Notes under the pieces: generated by a model | What the model was told of the DNA's origin: nothing | The model's database searches: none | The model's input: only the letters and a program-made list of their open reading frames with translations | Translations under genes and position numbers: made by a program | NCBI GenBank assembly: GCA_030867875.1 | Contig: JAOWCC010001751.1 | Location: 24,854,369-24,918,368, forward strand | Length of the DNA stretch: 64,000 bases | DNA from: Actinernus sp. WN-2022 | Lineage: Eukaryota; Cnidaria; Anthozoa; Actiniaria; Actinernidae | Reading direction: 5' to 3' | Shown: one piece after another, positions 23,121 through 33,775 of the stretch | Numbering within the stretch: position 1 is the first letter of the stretch | Layout: each line of letters starts with the position of its first letter

Positions 23121-26100
23121 CTATGTAAACTTTGCCCTTTTATCAAGATAGACTTTCTTGGCAAAGCATTCTTCATGGTAAAGTTTGTTGTTATCCTCAT
23201 GCCAACGACCAGACAATCCTTCCTCTTCATTAGGACAAATGATGTCACAGCAACTACTACATCTTGGCGCCGCATACTGATTGTAGCACTCTTCATGATA
23301 TTTATTGCCATCATAAATACCCCATTTCCCTGAAAGATTCTTGTGCGGGTAGGCAATGAGAGCAAAGCAGCAGTGCTCGCACTTTGGCCCTTTGTTTTTA
23401 AGGTAGCACTCGGCATGGAAGGCCTGTAAGAAAACAATTATGGGATTAGTTAATGTTTTACTTATCACACTGCCAATATTCTATTTTAAGTACACCTAAA
23501 GTTTGAAGAGTGGAAAAGAAATCCAAATACACACAACATTTTATATTGAGGGATTCCTTGTACACAGAATCAACAAATTTACGATTTAAAGCCAATTAGA
23601 CCTTACCAAAAGGGAGGCTAAGCTACTGCAGGTATATTATTTTATGATCCATGGCAACTTCTCTGTTTTCCTTTATAAAAGGATGGGAGTTCGATTTAAA
23701 AAAAGGGGGTTTGAGCCCCCCTTTTATCCCATGGACCTGCCCCAGAAGTGCATATGAAATGTGGATCGTTTATGATTAACTTTCTCGAAGTATCACCAAT
23801 TTGGCCATTCATTCATATCCTGCCAAGTGGGAAAAAACGAACTTGCATATTGTGCCCTGGATCCAGCAGCTGGTCTGGGCATGAACAAGGTTAGTCAGAT
23901 TTTAACAGCAATTTCCTTCCAGTTTTCTCTCGGTCTTGTGATGAGTTGTCAAAAATATGATGTCTGATGCTGTTAAAGCTCTCTGATAATACATGAAGGA
24001 ATTTGATACCAATCAATACGGTTTGGTTAATCGATTGAAATTGGAAATAGATGCCAATCAACAAAGGTCACAAAAAATCTACATTGATTGTCCATCAATT
24101 ATCACAGGAGCTAGTAAAAATATAATGAACCAAAGTTGCTGACCAGGGGGATATGTTGGGGAATACAAGGGGAGTGAATGTAAGTTTTGCCCCTGGGTAG
24201 GGGAAAATGCTTGACTTCGTTTGAAGTTCCAAGATAGGGGAGGGGGAATTTGTGATCACACGAGGGATTTTCTGTAAAGGAAAACTTGACCCAGGGGACT
24301 TTGACTCGTAAGAGTACACCACCCCTGGGGAAAATCATGAAGTTTGTTCCACCATTTTTACAATGGCTCCTGGTTGGCCCGGGGGTCTATCCCTGGTTGG
24401 CCCGGGGGTCTATCCCTGGGATAAGCAGCTGATAAGTACATTACTTGAATCAATCATGAGGGAAAGTAAACGCAAATCTGGATAACTAGAGTGGTTTTTA
24501 GTTGAGTGTTGAAAACTAATTGCTTTCGAATCTGATTGGTTAGTTATCCATCACTGCGTTTACTTTACTTTGCCTTGTGATTGGTTGAAGTAAAACCAAT
24601 CATGAATTATTTCAGGTTTTTTTTTAGTTGCTCCTGTGATTGGCTCACTGGTTTGGTTTTACGGCACTCAAACCAATCAAATTTGAAAACAATCACATTA
24701 CATTTCAAGTTATTGAAAACCGCTCTATCATCTTCATCGATTTGTATCGATTATCATTGGATCACTTGGGATTCTTGCTACAACCTTATTTACATGTACC
24801 TCAAGTTTAATGTGTTCTACTTTTTTACATGTACATAGAAATTTGATTCTTTCATCCAACAAATTAAGGCAGGGCTTTCAAACTATTTCCTCATTATACG
24901 ACATGGTAGCAGGGCAGTATAGTTGTATTCTACATTGTCATAATCATGGAAACCAACTAGTGCTGGTAGTGTATTATTAAGGTAACAACCTATTATTATT
25001 TTGATCACTTCCAGTCATAACAAAGAGGGCTATTGCCAATGGTTTTCGTCCTTTGTGATCTTTAATAGTTGTGATTACGTTTGCATAACCTAATTCCTTT
25101 TGAATTTCACTATTCTCCCTGAAAATCAACTGAAGATAATCTGTTGTTGAGAAACACATTATTGAACAGATTATCGGACAAGCAATATCATTATCGGACA
25201 CTAAATGTGTGCGCGCTTTGTAATCATGGGAAACATTTTAATAAAATTGGATTGAGGATAGAGTTATTCAGTGACTATTTAGGCCTGTAATTAAACATAC
25301 TTCATTTTGGGAAAGTATGTCAGGAATAAGTGTTGTTGTTGTTGTTCATTGCATTTAGTTGTTTTATAGCTTCTTTATTGTGCTATGAAGTGTGCCTTGA
25401 GTTTTCACATTCTTATAAAAAAAACAATTATTTGTGATAACTTACCTTTCTTTGTCTTTTTCACTATTAATTTGTTTGATTACACTCAAAAAGGAATTCC
25501 TGCCAAAAGCAATCCACTGTACCAAAAAAGTTGGCAGCTGTACATTTAACCACAATTCCTTGCATCATCTATTCTCTTCAATAACAGTGGATTGGCAACA
25601 GCATTATTATTTTTGTACTTGCTTGTATTTAAGATTTAGAACCTCTACCACAATTTCATAATAGATTTAAAGTTTTTTGCATGCAAAGGATTGTGGGTAA
25701 AAGCACAAGCTGCCATCTTTTCCGGTAGAGTGGATTCGCGCTCACATGCCAGCTCGTCATGTTTCATCAACAGGGTGTCAAGTACGCGTAAAGTTCTATA
25801 AATACACTACACATAATGTAGGTTGATTATATAAGTTGATTTTATAGTTCTTTAGGCACAAAAAGAACATTTTAGTAGATCGAGAAAACTCCCTGCCCAA
25901 GGACAGGCCGAGATTCGAACACTCGAGCCGATGAACTGATTCACATGGCCATGGTTTCCTTTACGTGCAAAAAAAGGCAAGTTTCGTCTCGAGCGAGCGT
26001 GTGGTTAGACATCACTTGTTCGGGATTTAGACATCTCGTTCGGGACCAATCTTACCTAATGCTAAATAGCTTTCAGCCTCCCCCGTTTCTGCCGCCATTT

Positions 26101-28697
26101 ACTAGTAGAGGCTCGTTCCAGCTTGTCCATGAGAACACTAAACTTGATTATTATTTCACAGAGACGAGGTCGCATATTATTGTACATAAACTTGACTGGA
26201 AATTTAAAGATAAACTAACCGTCTCCGAGAGTAGATTAGTGTCAGTAAATGACCAGAGCTCGCTCACCTGCTAGAATTCACAAGTAAATGTATGTGTAAA
26301 CGACTGTGACTCGGTCTACGGATTTACTCGCATGAAAATGTTTTTGTGTGCCTCCTCTAGGGAGATATCAAATTGTTTATACCAGGGCTCGAAATTAAGA
26401 AAAAAAGTAGGCATAATTTTACGCCCAGCTTAATTTTTTTAGGCGTAATTCTCCAAAATTTAGGCGTAAATAATTGTGCATTAGTAGCTGAAATTTGTAT
26501 GTCATTGGAAAAGGGTAAAAAAAAATTTGCAAATCATTTCCTTTTTTGTAATAAACACTCAACTTTAAACTCATTGAGTTCAATATCGCTTTTTTAAACA
26601 AGACAGAGAAAGACAGGCGTGGCAGCCTTTTTTCCATGCGGTCACGCAAAGTTTTGCAGGAAGCCATGCAAGTGTTTAAGTGTAACGTACATGTTTAGGC
26701 TGAGCTAGGCTGTTCAAATAGATCTATCACGCCGGCTTTGAGACAAATAGAGTGGCAAGCAGAGACGATTTCTCTCATCTTTTTACATTTTTTTTTTTTG
26801 CATTTTACTACGTACCATTTGCAAGCAAATGTTTAGTGTAAACTTTTTGTCTGTTGTTTCAAGTTTGAAACGCATAGTTTACTAATTACGCAGCGACGTT
26901 TGGCGTGTGAAGTCTGAACTTTTAACTGCAAAATGTCAAAGTTTGACAGTTCCTATCTATAGGTTTTGTCATGCAAAACATAGCCTTCATGGCAAAACAA
27001 CTTGTTTCGTGCGGGGAAATAGTTTACATTACAGGAGCTGTCAAACCTTGACATTTTGCGCTTAAAAATCAGATAGTTTTAGAGATTTGGAAATAAGACT
27101 TGTCTTCCAATAATTTTTACCTTTGTAAGAGGATCTAGGCGTAATTTTATGCCTGAGTGGAAAACGTTAGGCGTAAAACAAAAAAATCTAGGCGTATTTA
27201 TGCCCGTATCTGGCGCAATTTCGAGCCCTGTATATGTACAAGACTTATGTCGGGAACTGGGCATTAGTATAATCATGTAATCTGAGAGACAAGTGTGACG
27301 AGTGAACAAAAAAAAACTAGCCAGTCACGACAATATACATACATATAGGCATGTTAATATTTGATACCTTGAATAATAAATTATTGTAAAAAGAGGTAGT
27401 GTGAATTGGGATTGTGAGTCACTGAGAGTTTGTGACCAGAGAGAGCATTAAACTGAAGATCTTCAAAACACATTGTGAGTATATTTGTCACGAGAAAACA
27501 AGTTCTGACACTTATTATAAATAATAGTAGCATTTATAACCCTTCAACTATTTTTTCTCACACGTGATTGATTGAATGCATCATGTGACCCAATATTTTC
27601 TCTCCGCAAGTGGGAAATATCAGCGAATAGACCCCCTGTGACCATATAAGCACACATCAAATATTTCAAGGATGATAACAACAATAACCTACATCGTGGC
27701 ATCGAAATATGCCCTCATATTTGTCTGAGTGTGGACAATTTATCTGATCCTCAAAGCTCACAGTTTCCCTCGAGCTTTGCTCTCTGGAACTGTTCTCTTC
27801 TCGGATCAGATCATGTCTGTGGACGAAATATCAGGGCATATTTCAATGCCACAATGTAAGTTATTGTATTCATAGCTTTATAATGCACCTATCAATGTTA
27901 AGCCAGAGGTGGGGGAGGGGGGGAGGGGGGGAGGCAGGCCAAAAAAAAGTCTAAATCCCCACCCTCGGGAGAACACATTTGGTCGAAAATATCTGCCCTT
28001 AATCTTCCTTATGTAATTATGTTTCCTATAAATAACCCTACTTTGGGGCAGGCAGCATATGTCAAAATCCCCACCCCTCGGGCTTAACAATAACATTGAT
28101 AGGTGCATAAACAGAGCATGTACGAATGCTCGTAGTCGTAGTATATGAATCCTAACATATACAACTTCCATCAGTCAAAAAAAAAAGATTAATTTTCTCT
28201 AAATATCTCTATTTATCGTAAATATCCCTATTTATCATAATGCAGTCAACTCAAAGATATACCTAAAGGCTAAACATAGAAAAACTTACTTTTAGTCCCT
28301 GCCAAACCATTTCTCCCGTAAACCCTTCTTCGGGATCTGGCCGGATAGGATCAAAACAACAGCAACATCTTTCCTCTGGGTTTGTCGGAAACGAAACCTC
28401 CAGATTCATGAAAAGCGCCGTTTTATCTTGACTCAGGAAAAGTGGGGGTTGTGATAGCGGCAACTTCGTAGTCGGATTTACTTCGGAGTACGGCGGCGGG
28501 GGTTCGTCGCTGTACGCTGGAAGCTTCGAACTACAGCTTTCAATCGGTTTACCGTACTTTTTTAAGAGTTTTTCCTTCGCTTTTATCACGTCATTTTTGC
28601 ATGCTTTCAGTGTCTGTTCTGCTTGTTCCCTCGTGTAACCCATTTGATTGACTAACTCGTTCAAAGCGCTTTCTTTCCTTTTATCGACCTCCGCCAT
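23121..28697 (-). CDS. UBA-like / PPPPY / triple zinc-module (LIM/DA1-like) protein
   Basis: Complete two-exon gene. Exon 1 is 28697-28290 (ATG with A at -3, ending GGACTAAAA before GTAAGT). Exon 2 is 23423-23121, entered by a TTTTCTTACAG acceptor. Both are phase 0, giving 236 residues. Residues 1-50 (ELVNQMGYTREQAEQTLKAC) look like a UBA fold, which in known families binds ubiquitin. Residues 66-70 are PPPPY, a WW-domain ligand. Three modules of form CxxC-...-HxxC follow: C111-C114 with H139-C142, C151-C154 with H179-C182, and C191-C194 with H219-C222; the last two also share LSG(K/R)W. This resembles LIM zinc fingers and the LIM-like part of plant DA1, but the DA1 peptidase is absent. The 4.9-kb intron splits the first module between its CxxC and HxxC. 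A role as a ubiquitin-linked adaptor is inference; I do not recognise a named orthologue. Confidence 0.8.
24980..25215. repeat. ATTATCGGACA repeat family, copy 1
   Basis: Shares with 47215-47395 and 61477-61650 the order GGTAA..CCTATTAT, TTCCAGTC(A/G)TA, AAGAGGGCTATTGCCAA, CCTAATTCCTTT-like, then repeated ATTATCGGACA words. It lies in the intron of the zinc-module gene. The 74-residue frame on the minus strand is only read through the repeat. Confidence 0.65.
25305..25800. repeat. Dispersed repeat shared with 63285-63525
   Basis: TTGCATTTAGTTGTTTTATA, then CTTGAGTTTTCACATTCT, then TCATGTTTCATC(A/G)ACAGGG occur here and at 63285-63525 in the same order and orientation, with different spacing. 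No conserved frame. Confidence 0.55.
26383..27229. mobile_element. 847-bp TIR element with CAGGGCTCGAAATT ends (hAT-like)
   Basis: Starts CAGGGCTCGAAATTAAG and ends GCGCAATTTCGAGCCCTG. CAG(G/T)GCTCGAAATT-type ends are common among hAT-derived non-autonomous elements. The subterminal words TAGGCGTAA/ATTTTACGCC are repeated at both ends, and a second inverted pair (CAAAGTTTGACAGTTCC / GGAGCTGTCAAACCTTG) lies at about 26938-27048. No transposase frame. I could not find a clean 8-bp target duplication. It lies inside the zinc-module gene's intron. Confidence 0.65.
27686..27862. repeat. Inverted repeat in intron
   Basis: AACCTACATCGTGGCATCGA at the left is mirrored by TTTCAATGCCACAATGTAAG at the right, and ATCTGATCC..GAGCTTTG words pair inside. 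MITE-like and non-coding. Confidence 0.75.
27881..28110. repeat. Foldback with G-rich subterminal blocks
   Basis: TGCACCTATCAATGTTAAGC pairs with GCTTAACAATAACATTGATA and the following GGTGCATAA. The arms then carry CCCCACCC(C)TCGGG-type words. It ends about 180 bases before the splice donor of the zinc-module gene's first exon. Confidence 0.7.
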
Positions 28698-29037
28698 CTT
28701 AGTTTTTCAGCTGCCTTTGGCGTGCTCGACCCAGTTCCACCGCAATTTAAAAACTTTTTCCGTCGATGACGTCTTGAAGTTCAAAATTAGCATTGATTGA
28801 GAAATAAATACTGATGACGAATTTATAGTTGGACAGGTTTTTAAACAGGATTCAATCTTGTTCTATTAAACCTATTTTTTAACACGTCTGATAAATAAAT
28901 ATTCCAAAAACAAAAATCCTGATTATGAGTGCGAAGTGCAATACGGTAAAATTATATACCCTGCGAGCAGAGGTTTCTCATCTATGACGTGATTTCAACA
29001 TACAATTTTACATGTATGTATTTTAAAAACAGCCTCT

Positions 29038-29178
29038 TTAATGCAGTATCGGTACAAAATTTGCATATGGGTAATGATGTTTTTATATTTTAATGCAGTT
29101 TAATGCAGTATCGGTACAAAAGTTTAATGCAGTATCGGTACAAAATTTGCATATGGGTAATGATGTTTTTATATTTTA
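29038..29178. repeat. 85-bp direct duplication
   Basis: TTTGCATATGGGTAATGATG and its flanking GCAGTATCGGTACAAAA are repeated 85 bases apart, with an extra partial GCAGTATCGG unit between. It lies upstream of the zinc-module gene; the rest of 28698-29411 shows nothing recognisable. Confidence 0.8.
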
Positions 29179-29411
29179 TTGATTGCGCTGTTACTCGTAG
29201 GATTTCTTCTATAGTAATGTTATTATTCATTAATTGTAAATACAGATTTAGATTTACTTATAGTAAACATACTATATAAATATTGCTAAATATAGATTTT
29301 TAGTGAACATGTATCGTAGAACTAATTGGTTATATTTTTTAACGACTTTAGTATTACATGTACTAGTTTTTATACAACATTTATCGTGTTTAAGTAAAAG
29401 TTTTTATTATT

Positions 29412-30784
29412 ATTGCGTTCGACGAAGGAGAACGTATACTAATCTTGCAGTGGACTCCCTGTGATCATGTGTGGGCTACCCGTGCTTCCCAGGCGAAAGA
29501 AATCGAGATTCGTGTCCTCATGTCCTCGTGTTTGTACTTTTTGGAACACATTATCTCGGCCGGGGAACTGGTAACCACACGTACACGATGCGAGCGGCCA
29601 TTTTGGTGAATGCCAGCATGGCTTCTGTTTTGTTTCGCGATCGGTTAGTGACTTGCCTTATTTTCCGACAATCCAATGCAATGATGTTTCAAAGGTTCGC
29701 AAATACAATTGAGCAAAGCCTGAGGAAAGTGTGTAGTACATCTGGAGGACCTTGAACATTCAACTCGGCCATAATTATTTATTTATGCTGAACCCGAGAC
29801 CGAGTGAACGTGCTGTTCGGTTTGCCGATATCAAAACTGCAAATGGTCAAGATGCTATAAATCATACCTGAAGGCTGAATACATGGATATTAATATTTCA
29901 GTGTGAGTTGTCAAGAAGCTTTTTAAATACTACACATGTGTGCATCGTGGTGGTTTAAGTCAAACATGGTCTGTTTTGTCGGCTAAATACGACATCAGCG
30001 AAGTTGAGTCAAATCAACTCACCATAATTTGTAAACAACCGAGTGAATTCTGTTGGCTTGCTCGCTGTACTGGATTCTGCTTTTCGCTGTACATACAGAT
30101 ACCGAAACTTCAAACAGTAAAATGACCTGGGTGAAGAGAAACAAGGTCTGAGTTTTCTAGATACGCGTAATCGCCATATCTTGTGTGAGTTGCGACACTG
30201 TGTACATCTACTACAATCTACATTCAGACAGAGAGTTAATCTATACCGACACTTTGATATGCCAAGGAACTGGAATACCAACAGTACAAGGTGAGGGAAA
30301 TTTAAAGTACTGACTTCATTGCTGTGTTCAATTAATCTACACTGAATTTCTAACGGACATGATCAAAGCGATCGAAGCGATCAAAGCCAGGACCCGGCTA
30401 CCAACATTGACCATAAATTATTCTGGAACTAACAATGGCGCTCAATATTTTGCAGCCAACCTTGTTCTCACTTGAAAAATACCCGGGAAACATAATGTGA
30501 ATGATGTATACATATAGCCCAACAAGCATCGCATCCAATGATTTAATGTTACACAAAGATAATTACAGTTTTATACCCAGATGCATCCCCTTGTATATTA
30601 ACATATAAGTCAAGACATCAAAATTTTCACATTAGTTAAAAAACAAGCACTTTTGATCAGGATTACGTACACTGTCCACATCATTGCAGCAATTTTTCAG
30701 CTTTTCAGACTGTTACCACAGTGCTTTCTCTTTCAAAAAATATATATGTCGAACGCACTTTGATAATCTATGATTACTTCTAGT
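29412..30784 (+). repeat. Long direct repeat, copy 1
   Basis: From ATTGCGTTCGACGAAGGAGA to GATTACTTCTAGT this segment matches 30948-32730 almost base for base over about 1.37 kb. The outer words GCGTTCGAC and GTCGAACGC are inverted, as in a transposon, but both copies also share 27 bases beyond the right one. No gene is recognised. A 55-residue frame is kept in both copies, with four amino-acid changes. Confidence 0.85.
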
Positions 30785-30807
30785 TATACTATACCTTTAT
30801 AACATAC

Positions 30808-30937
30808 TCACGTACTATACTTGATTTATAGGCACAGTGACATTTTGAAAGTTCTCAAATTGCACTCGCGTATTAAAAAGCTCGTGCAATTATTAGAACT
30901 TTCAAAATATCACTCTTTGCCTATAAATCCCGTATAG
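30808..30937. repeat. Palindrome between the two long direct repeats
   Basis: GATTTATAGGCACAGTGACA and GAAAGTTCT pair with AGAACTTTC and TTTGCCTATAAATCCCGTAT across a centre near GTATTAAAAAGCTCG. Confidence 0.8.
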
Positions 30938-30947
30938 CACTCGCGTT

Positions 30948-32730
30948 ATTGCGTTCGACGAAGGAGAACGCATACTAATCTTGCAGTGGACTCCCTGTGG
31001 TCATGTGTGGGCTACCTGTGCTTCCCCAGGCGAAAGAAATCGAGATTTGTGTATGTCCGTCCGTCGTCATGCATGTCATCATGTTTGTACTTTTTAGAAT
31101 AAATTATCTCGGCCGGGGAACTGGTAACCACACGTACACGATGCGAGCGGCCATTTTGGTGAATGCCATCATGGCTTCTGTTTTGTTTCGCGATCGGTTA
31201 GTTACTTGCCTTATTTTCCGACAATGCAATGCAATGATGTTTCAAAGGTTCGCAAGTACAATTGAGCAAAGCCTGAGGAACGTGTGTAGTACATCTGGAG
31301 GACCTTGAACATTCAACTCGGCCATAATTATTTATTTATGCTGAACCCGAGTGAATGTGCGATCGAAAAATATGCTATTGGCTTGCTGTGCTGTTCGGTT
31401 TGCCGATACCAAAACTGCAAATGGTCAAGATGCTATAAATCATACCTGAAGGCTGAAGAGAAATACATGGATATGAATATTTCAGTGAGTTGTGAAGCTT
31501 TTTAAATACTACGCGTGTACATCGTGGTGGTTTAAGAATTAAGTCGAACATGGTCCTCCTGTTACGACACCAGTGAAGTTGAACTCACCATAATTTGTAA
31601 ACAACCGAGTGAATTCTGTTGGCTTGCTCGCTGTACTGGATTCTGCTTTTCGCTGTACATACAGATACCGAAACTACAAACAGTAAGATGATCTGGCTGA
31701 AGAGAAACAAGGTCCGAGTTTTCTAGATACCCTTAATCGCCGTATCTTGTGTGAGTTGCGACACTGTGTACATCTTGGTTATACAAATTAACGGATTCAA
31801 ATTAACACTACATTCACTGACAGAGAGTTAATCTATACCGACACTTTGATATGCCAAAGAACTGGAATATCAACACAGTACAAGGTGAGGGAAATTTAAA
31901 GAACTGACTTAATTGCTGTGTTCAATTAATCTACACTGAATTTCTAACGGACCTGAAACAAGGCTGATCAAAGCCAGGACATTGAACATAAATTATTCTG
32001 GAACTAACGATGGCGCTCAATATTCTGCAGCCAACCTTGTTCTCACTTGAAAAATACCCGGGAAACATAATGTGAATGATCTGAATCGAAGGAACTGCAT
32101 GGGCTGTAATATATACACATGCACATATAGTTTATGTTCTAGGAACTGGAATTCAGTTTATACACATCTAAATAGTAATATTTATTTATACGTACTTTAT
32201 ATGAATGTCTTTATATATCCTGTATTTCATATATCTTGTAATGTAGTGTCTCCAATTAGCTTTACAGCTAAATACTATTGACACTCAAATAAAGTTCATG
32301 TATGCATGTATGTATTTAAATGTATGTAGCTATAGCCTGGGTTGATTTGTATTCTACACTAACATCAATTATTGCTTTACACTGTATACCACACAGCAAA
32401 ATGTGCTACTAATTCTCAAATCAATGCCATAACCATATAAAACACACATGTATACAATTATAGCCCCATAAGCATCGCATCCAATGATTTAATGTTACAC
32501 AAAGATAATTACAGTTTTATACCCAGATGCATCCCCTTGTATATTAACATATAAGTCAAGACATCAAAATTTTCACATTAGTTAAAAAACAAGAACTTTC
32601 GATCAGGATTTATTACGTACACCGTCCACATCATTGCAGCAAGTTTTCAGCTTTTCTGACTGTTACCACAGCGCTTTCTCTTTCAAAAAATATGTTGAAC
32701 GCACTTTGATAATCTATGATTACTTCTAGT
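30948..32730 (+). repeat. Long direct repeat, copy 2, with an extra 370-bp block
   Basis: Collinear with 29412-30784 except that after GTGAATGAT (32080) about 370 bases are present that copy 1 lacks; homology resumes at GTATACA near 32450. The extra block contains a retrotransposon 3' end (see 32210-32320). Scattered substitutions and small gaps separate the copies, so the duplication is not very recent. Confidence 0.85.
32210..32320 (+). mobile_element. SINE/LINE 3' end with a TATG-type tail
   Basis: GTGTCTCCAATTAGCTTTAC, then GCTAAATACTATTGACACTC, then AAATAAAGTTCATGTATG matches the 3' part of the SINE at 49967-50226 (read on minus). The microsatellite tail is (ATGT)n here and (CTTA)n there. 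Confidence 0.65.
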
Positions 32731-32876
32731 AATAATAATAACTTACTTATTTAGCGCTTAATTCATGAAACTGCCCTTAGCGCTTTAGGGACCGGACATT
32801 ATTTAGAGGGGGGAGGGCTGGTACAAATAGGGTTTTCAAGAGGAGGAATTGGGGGGAGGGGTCATCAAAAATTGAG

Positions 32877-33740
32877 CAGACAGACAGACAGACATATTTT
32901 ATTTGGAGTCTTATACAATAAAGTACATAGACTAAAGTCCAAATAACTATACTAACTATAAATAGTGATTACATATCATTATTTCACAGAACTTCATATC
33001 TGTATTCAATATATATTTATGACAGATAGGACTGTAGGGTAACTAGTGGATAAAATGTAATAATTATAGCCCCATACTATAAAGTTCAAGAACGCTCGCA
33101 TCGACGCCTTTTTTCAAGGCATTCGTAAATAAACTTGGCACTTTAATAATGCTTGGAGAGATTTGGGTGGGTCGATAATGAGACGAAATTTCACGTTCTC
33201 ATTTATGTGAGTTAAATTCTTATTAAGAGTTGAGCTAATTGATGAGAAAAGTTCAATTCTTAGATCGTCATAGTTTCTACATCTGACTAGAAAGTGAATC
33301 TCGTCTTCGACTTCGGTCCCACACTGTGAACAAATTCGTTCTTCAGGCTTTTTGTAAGGTCTCGCATGCCTTCCTCTTTCAATTTCTAGACTGTGGTTGC
33401 TGATTCTCAATTTAGTCATGGCTGTTCTGTGTTTCAGCACAGTGACAGTTTTTAGATAATTTTCACAATTATAACTTGTTTTAAATAGTCGGAATGTTCT
33501 CAGTTTTTTACGTTGATCAGGCGAGCCTTTGCGTTCATCGTTATGAATTTCACTTGTCCATGTCTGTATTTCATTATCAATTATTCTTTGTTTGATTAAA
33601 GGGAGCCATAATTTATGAGAATCTAAATCTTGCTGTTCAATCCAATAGCTACCAAAACCTAGACGATATAAGAATGTTCTGATTTTTTTGCTCCAGAAAG
33701 CATGGCGTTTTTCATTTGCACCAGCCAACCCCTCCCTCCC
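32877..33740 (-). pseudogene. 5'-truncated non-LTR element: ORF2 C-terminal zinc region
   Basis: A 204-residue frame (33728-33114) holds TKLRISNHSLEIERGRHAR and then ERICSQCGTEVEDEIHFLVR. This is the post-RT region of LINE ORF2 with a CxxC-...-HFLxxC zinc-like motif. No polymerase palm precedes it, so the copy is 5'-truncated near 33740. The 3' UTR runs to a (CTGT)n tail at 32877-32892 on the minus strand. The frame is unbroken, so it is a fairly young fragment, but it cannot encode a working element. Confidence 0.8.
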
Positions 33741-33775
33741 TTAATTAATGACCAGATACAATAAATTGTCCAATA

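Noticed and set aside
29588..29755. A 55-residue frame (MRAAILVN...STSGGP) kept open in both long direct repeats as a possible small gene.
   Set aside because: Between copies I count four amino-acid-changing differences and one silent change, with no sign of purifying selection, and no domain or splice partner. Conservation of the stop is explained by recent duplication.
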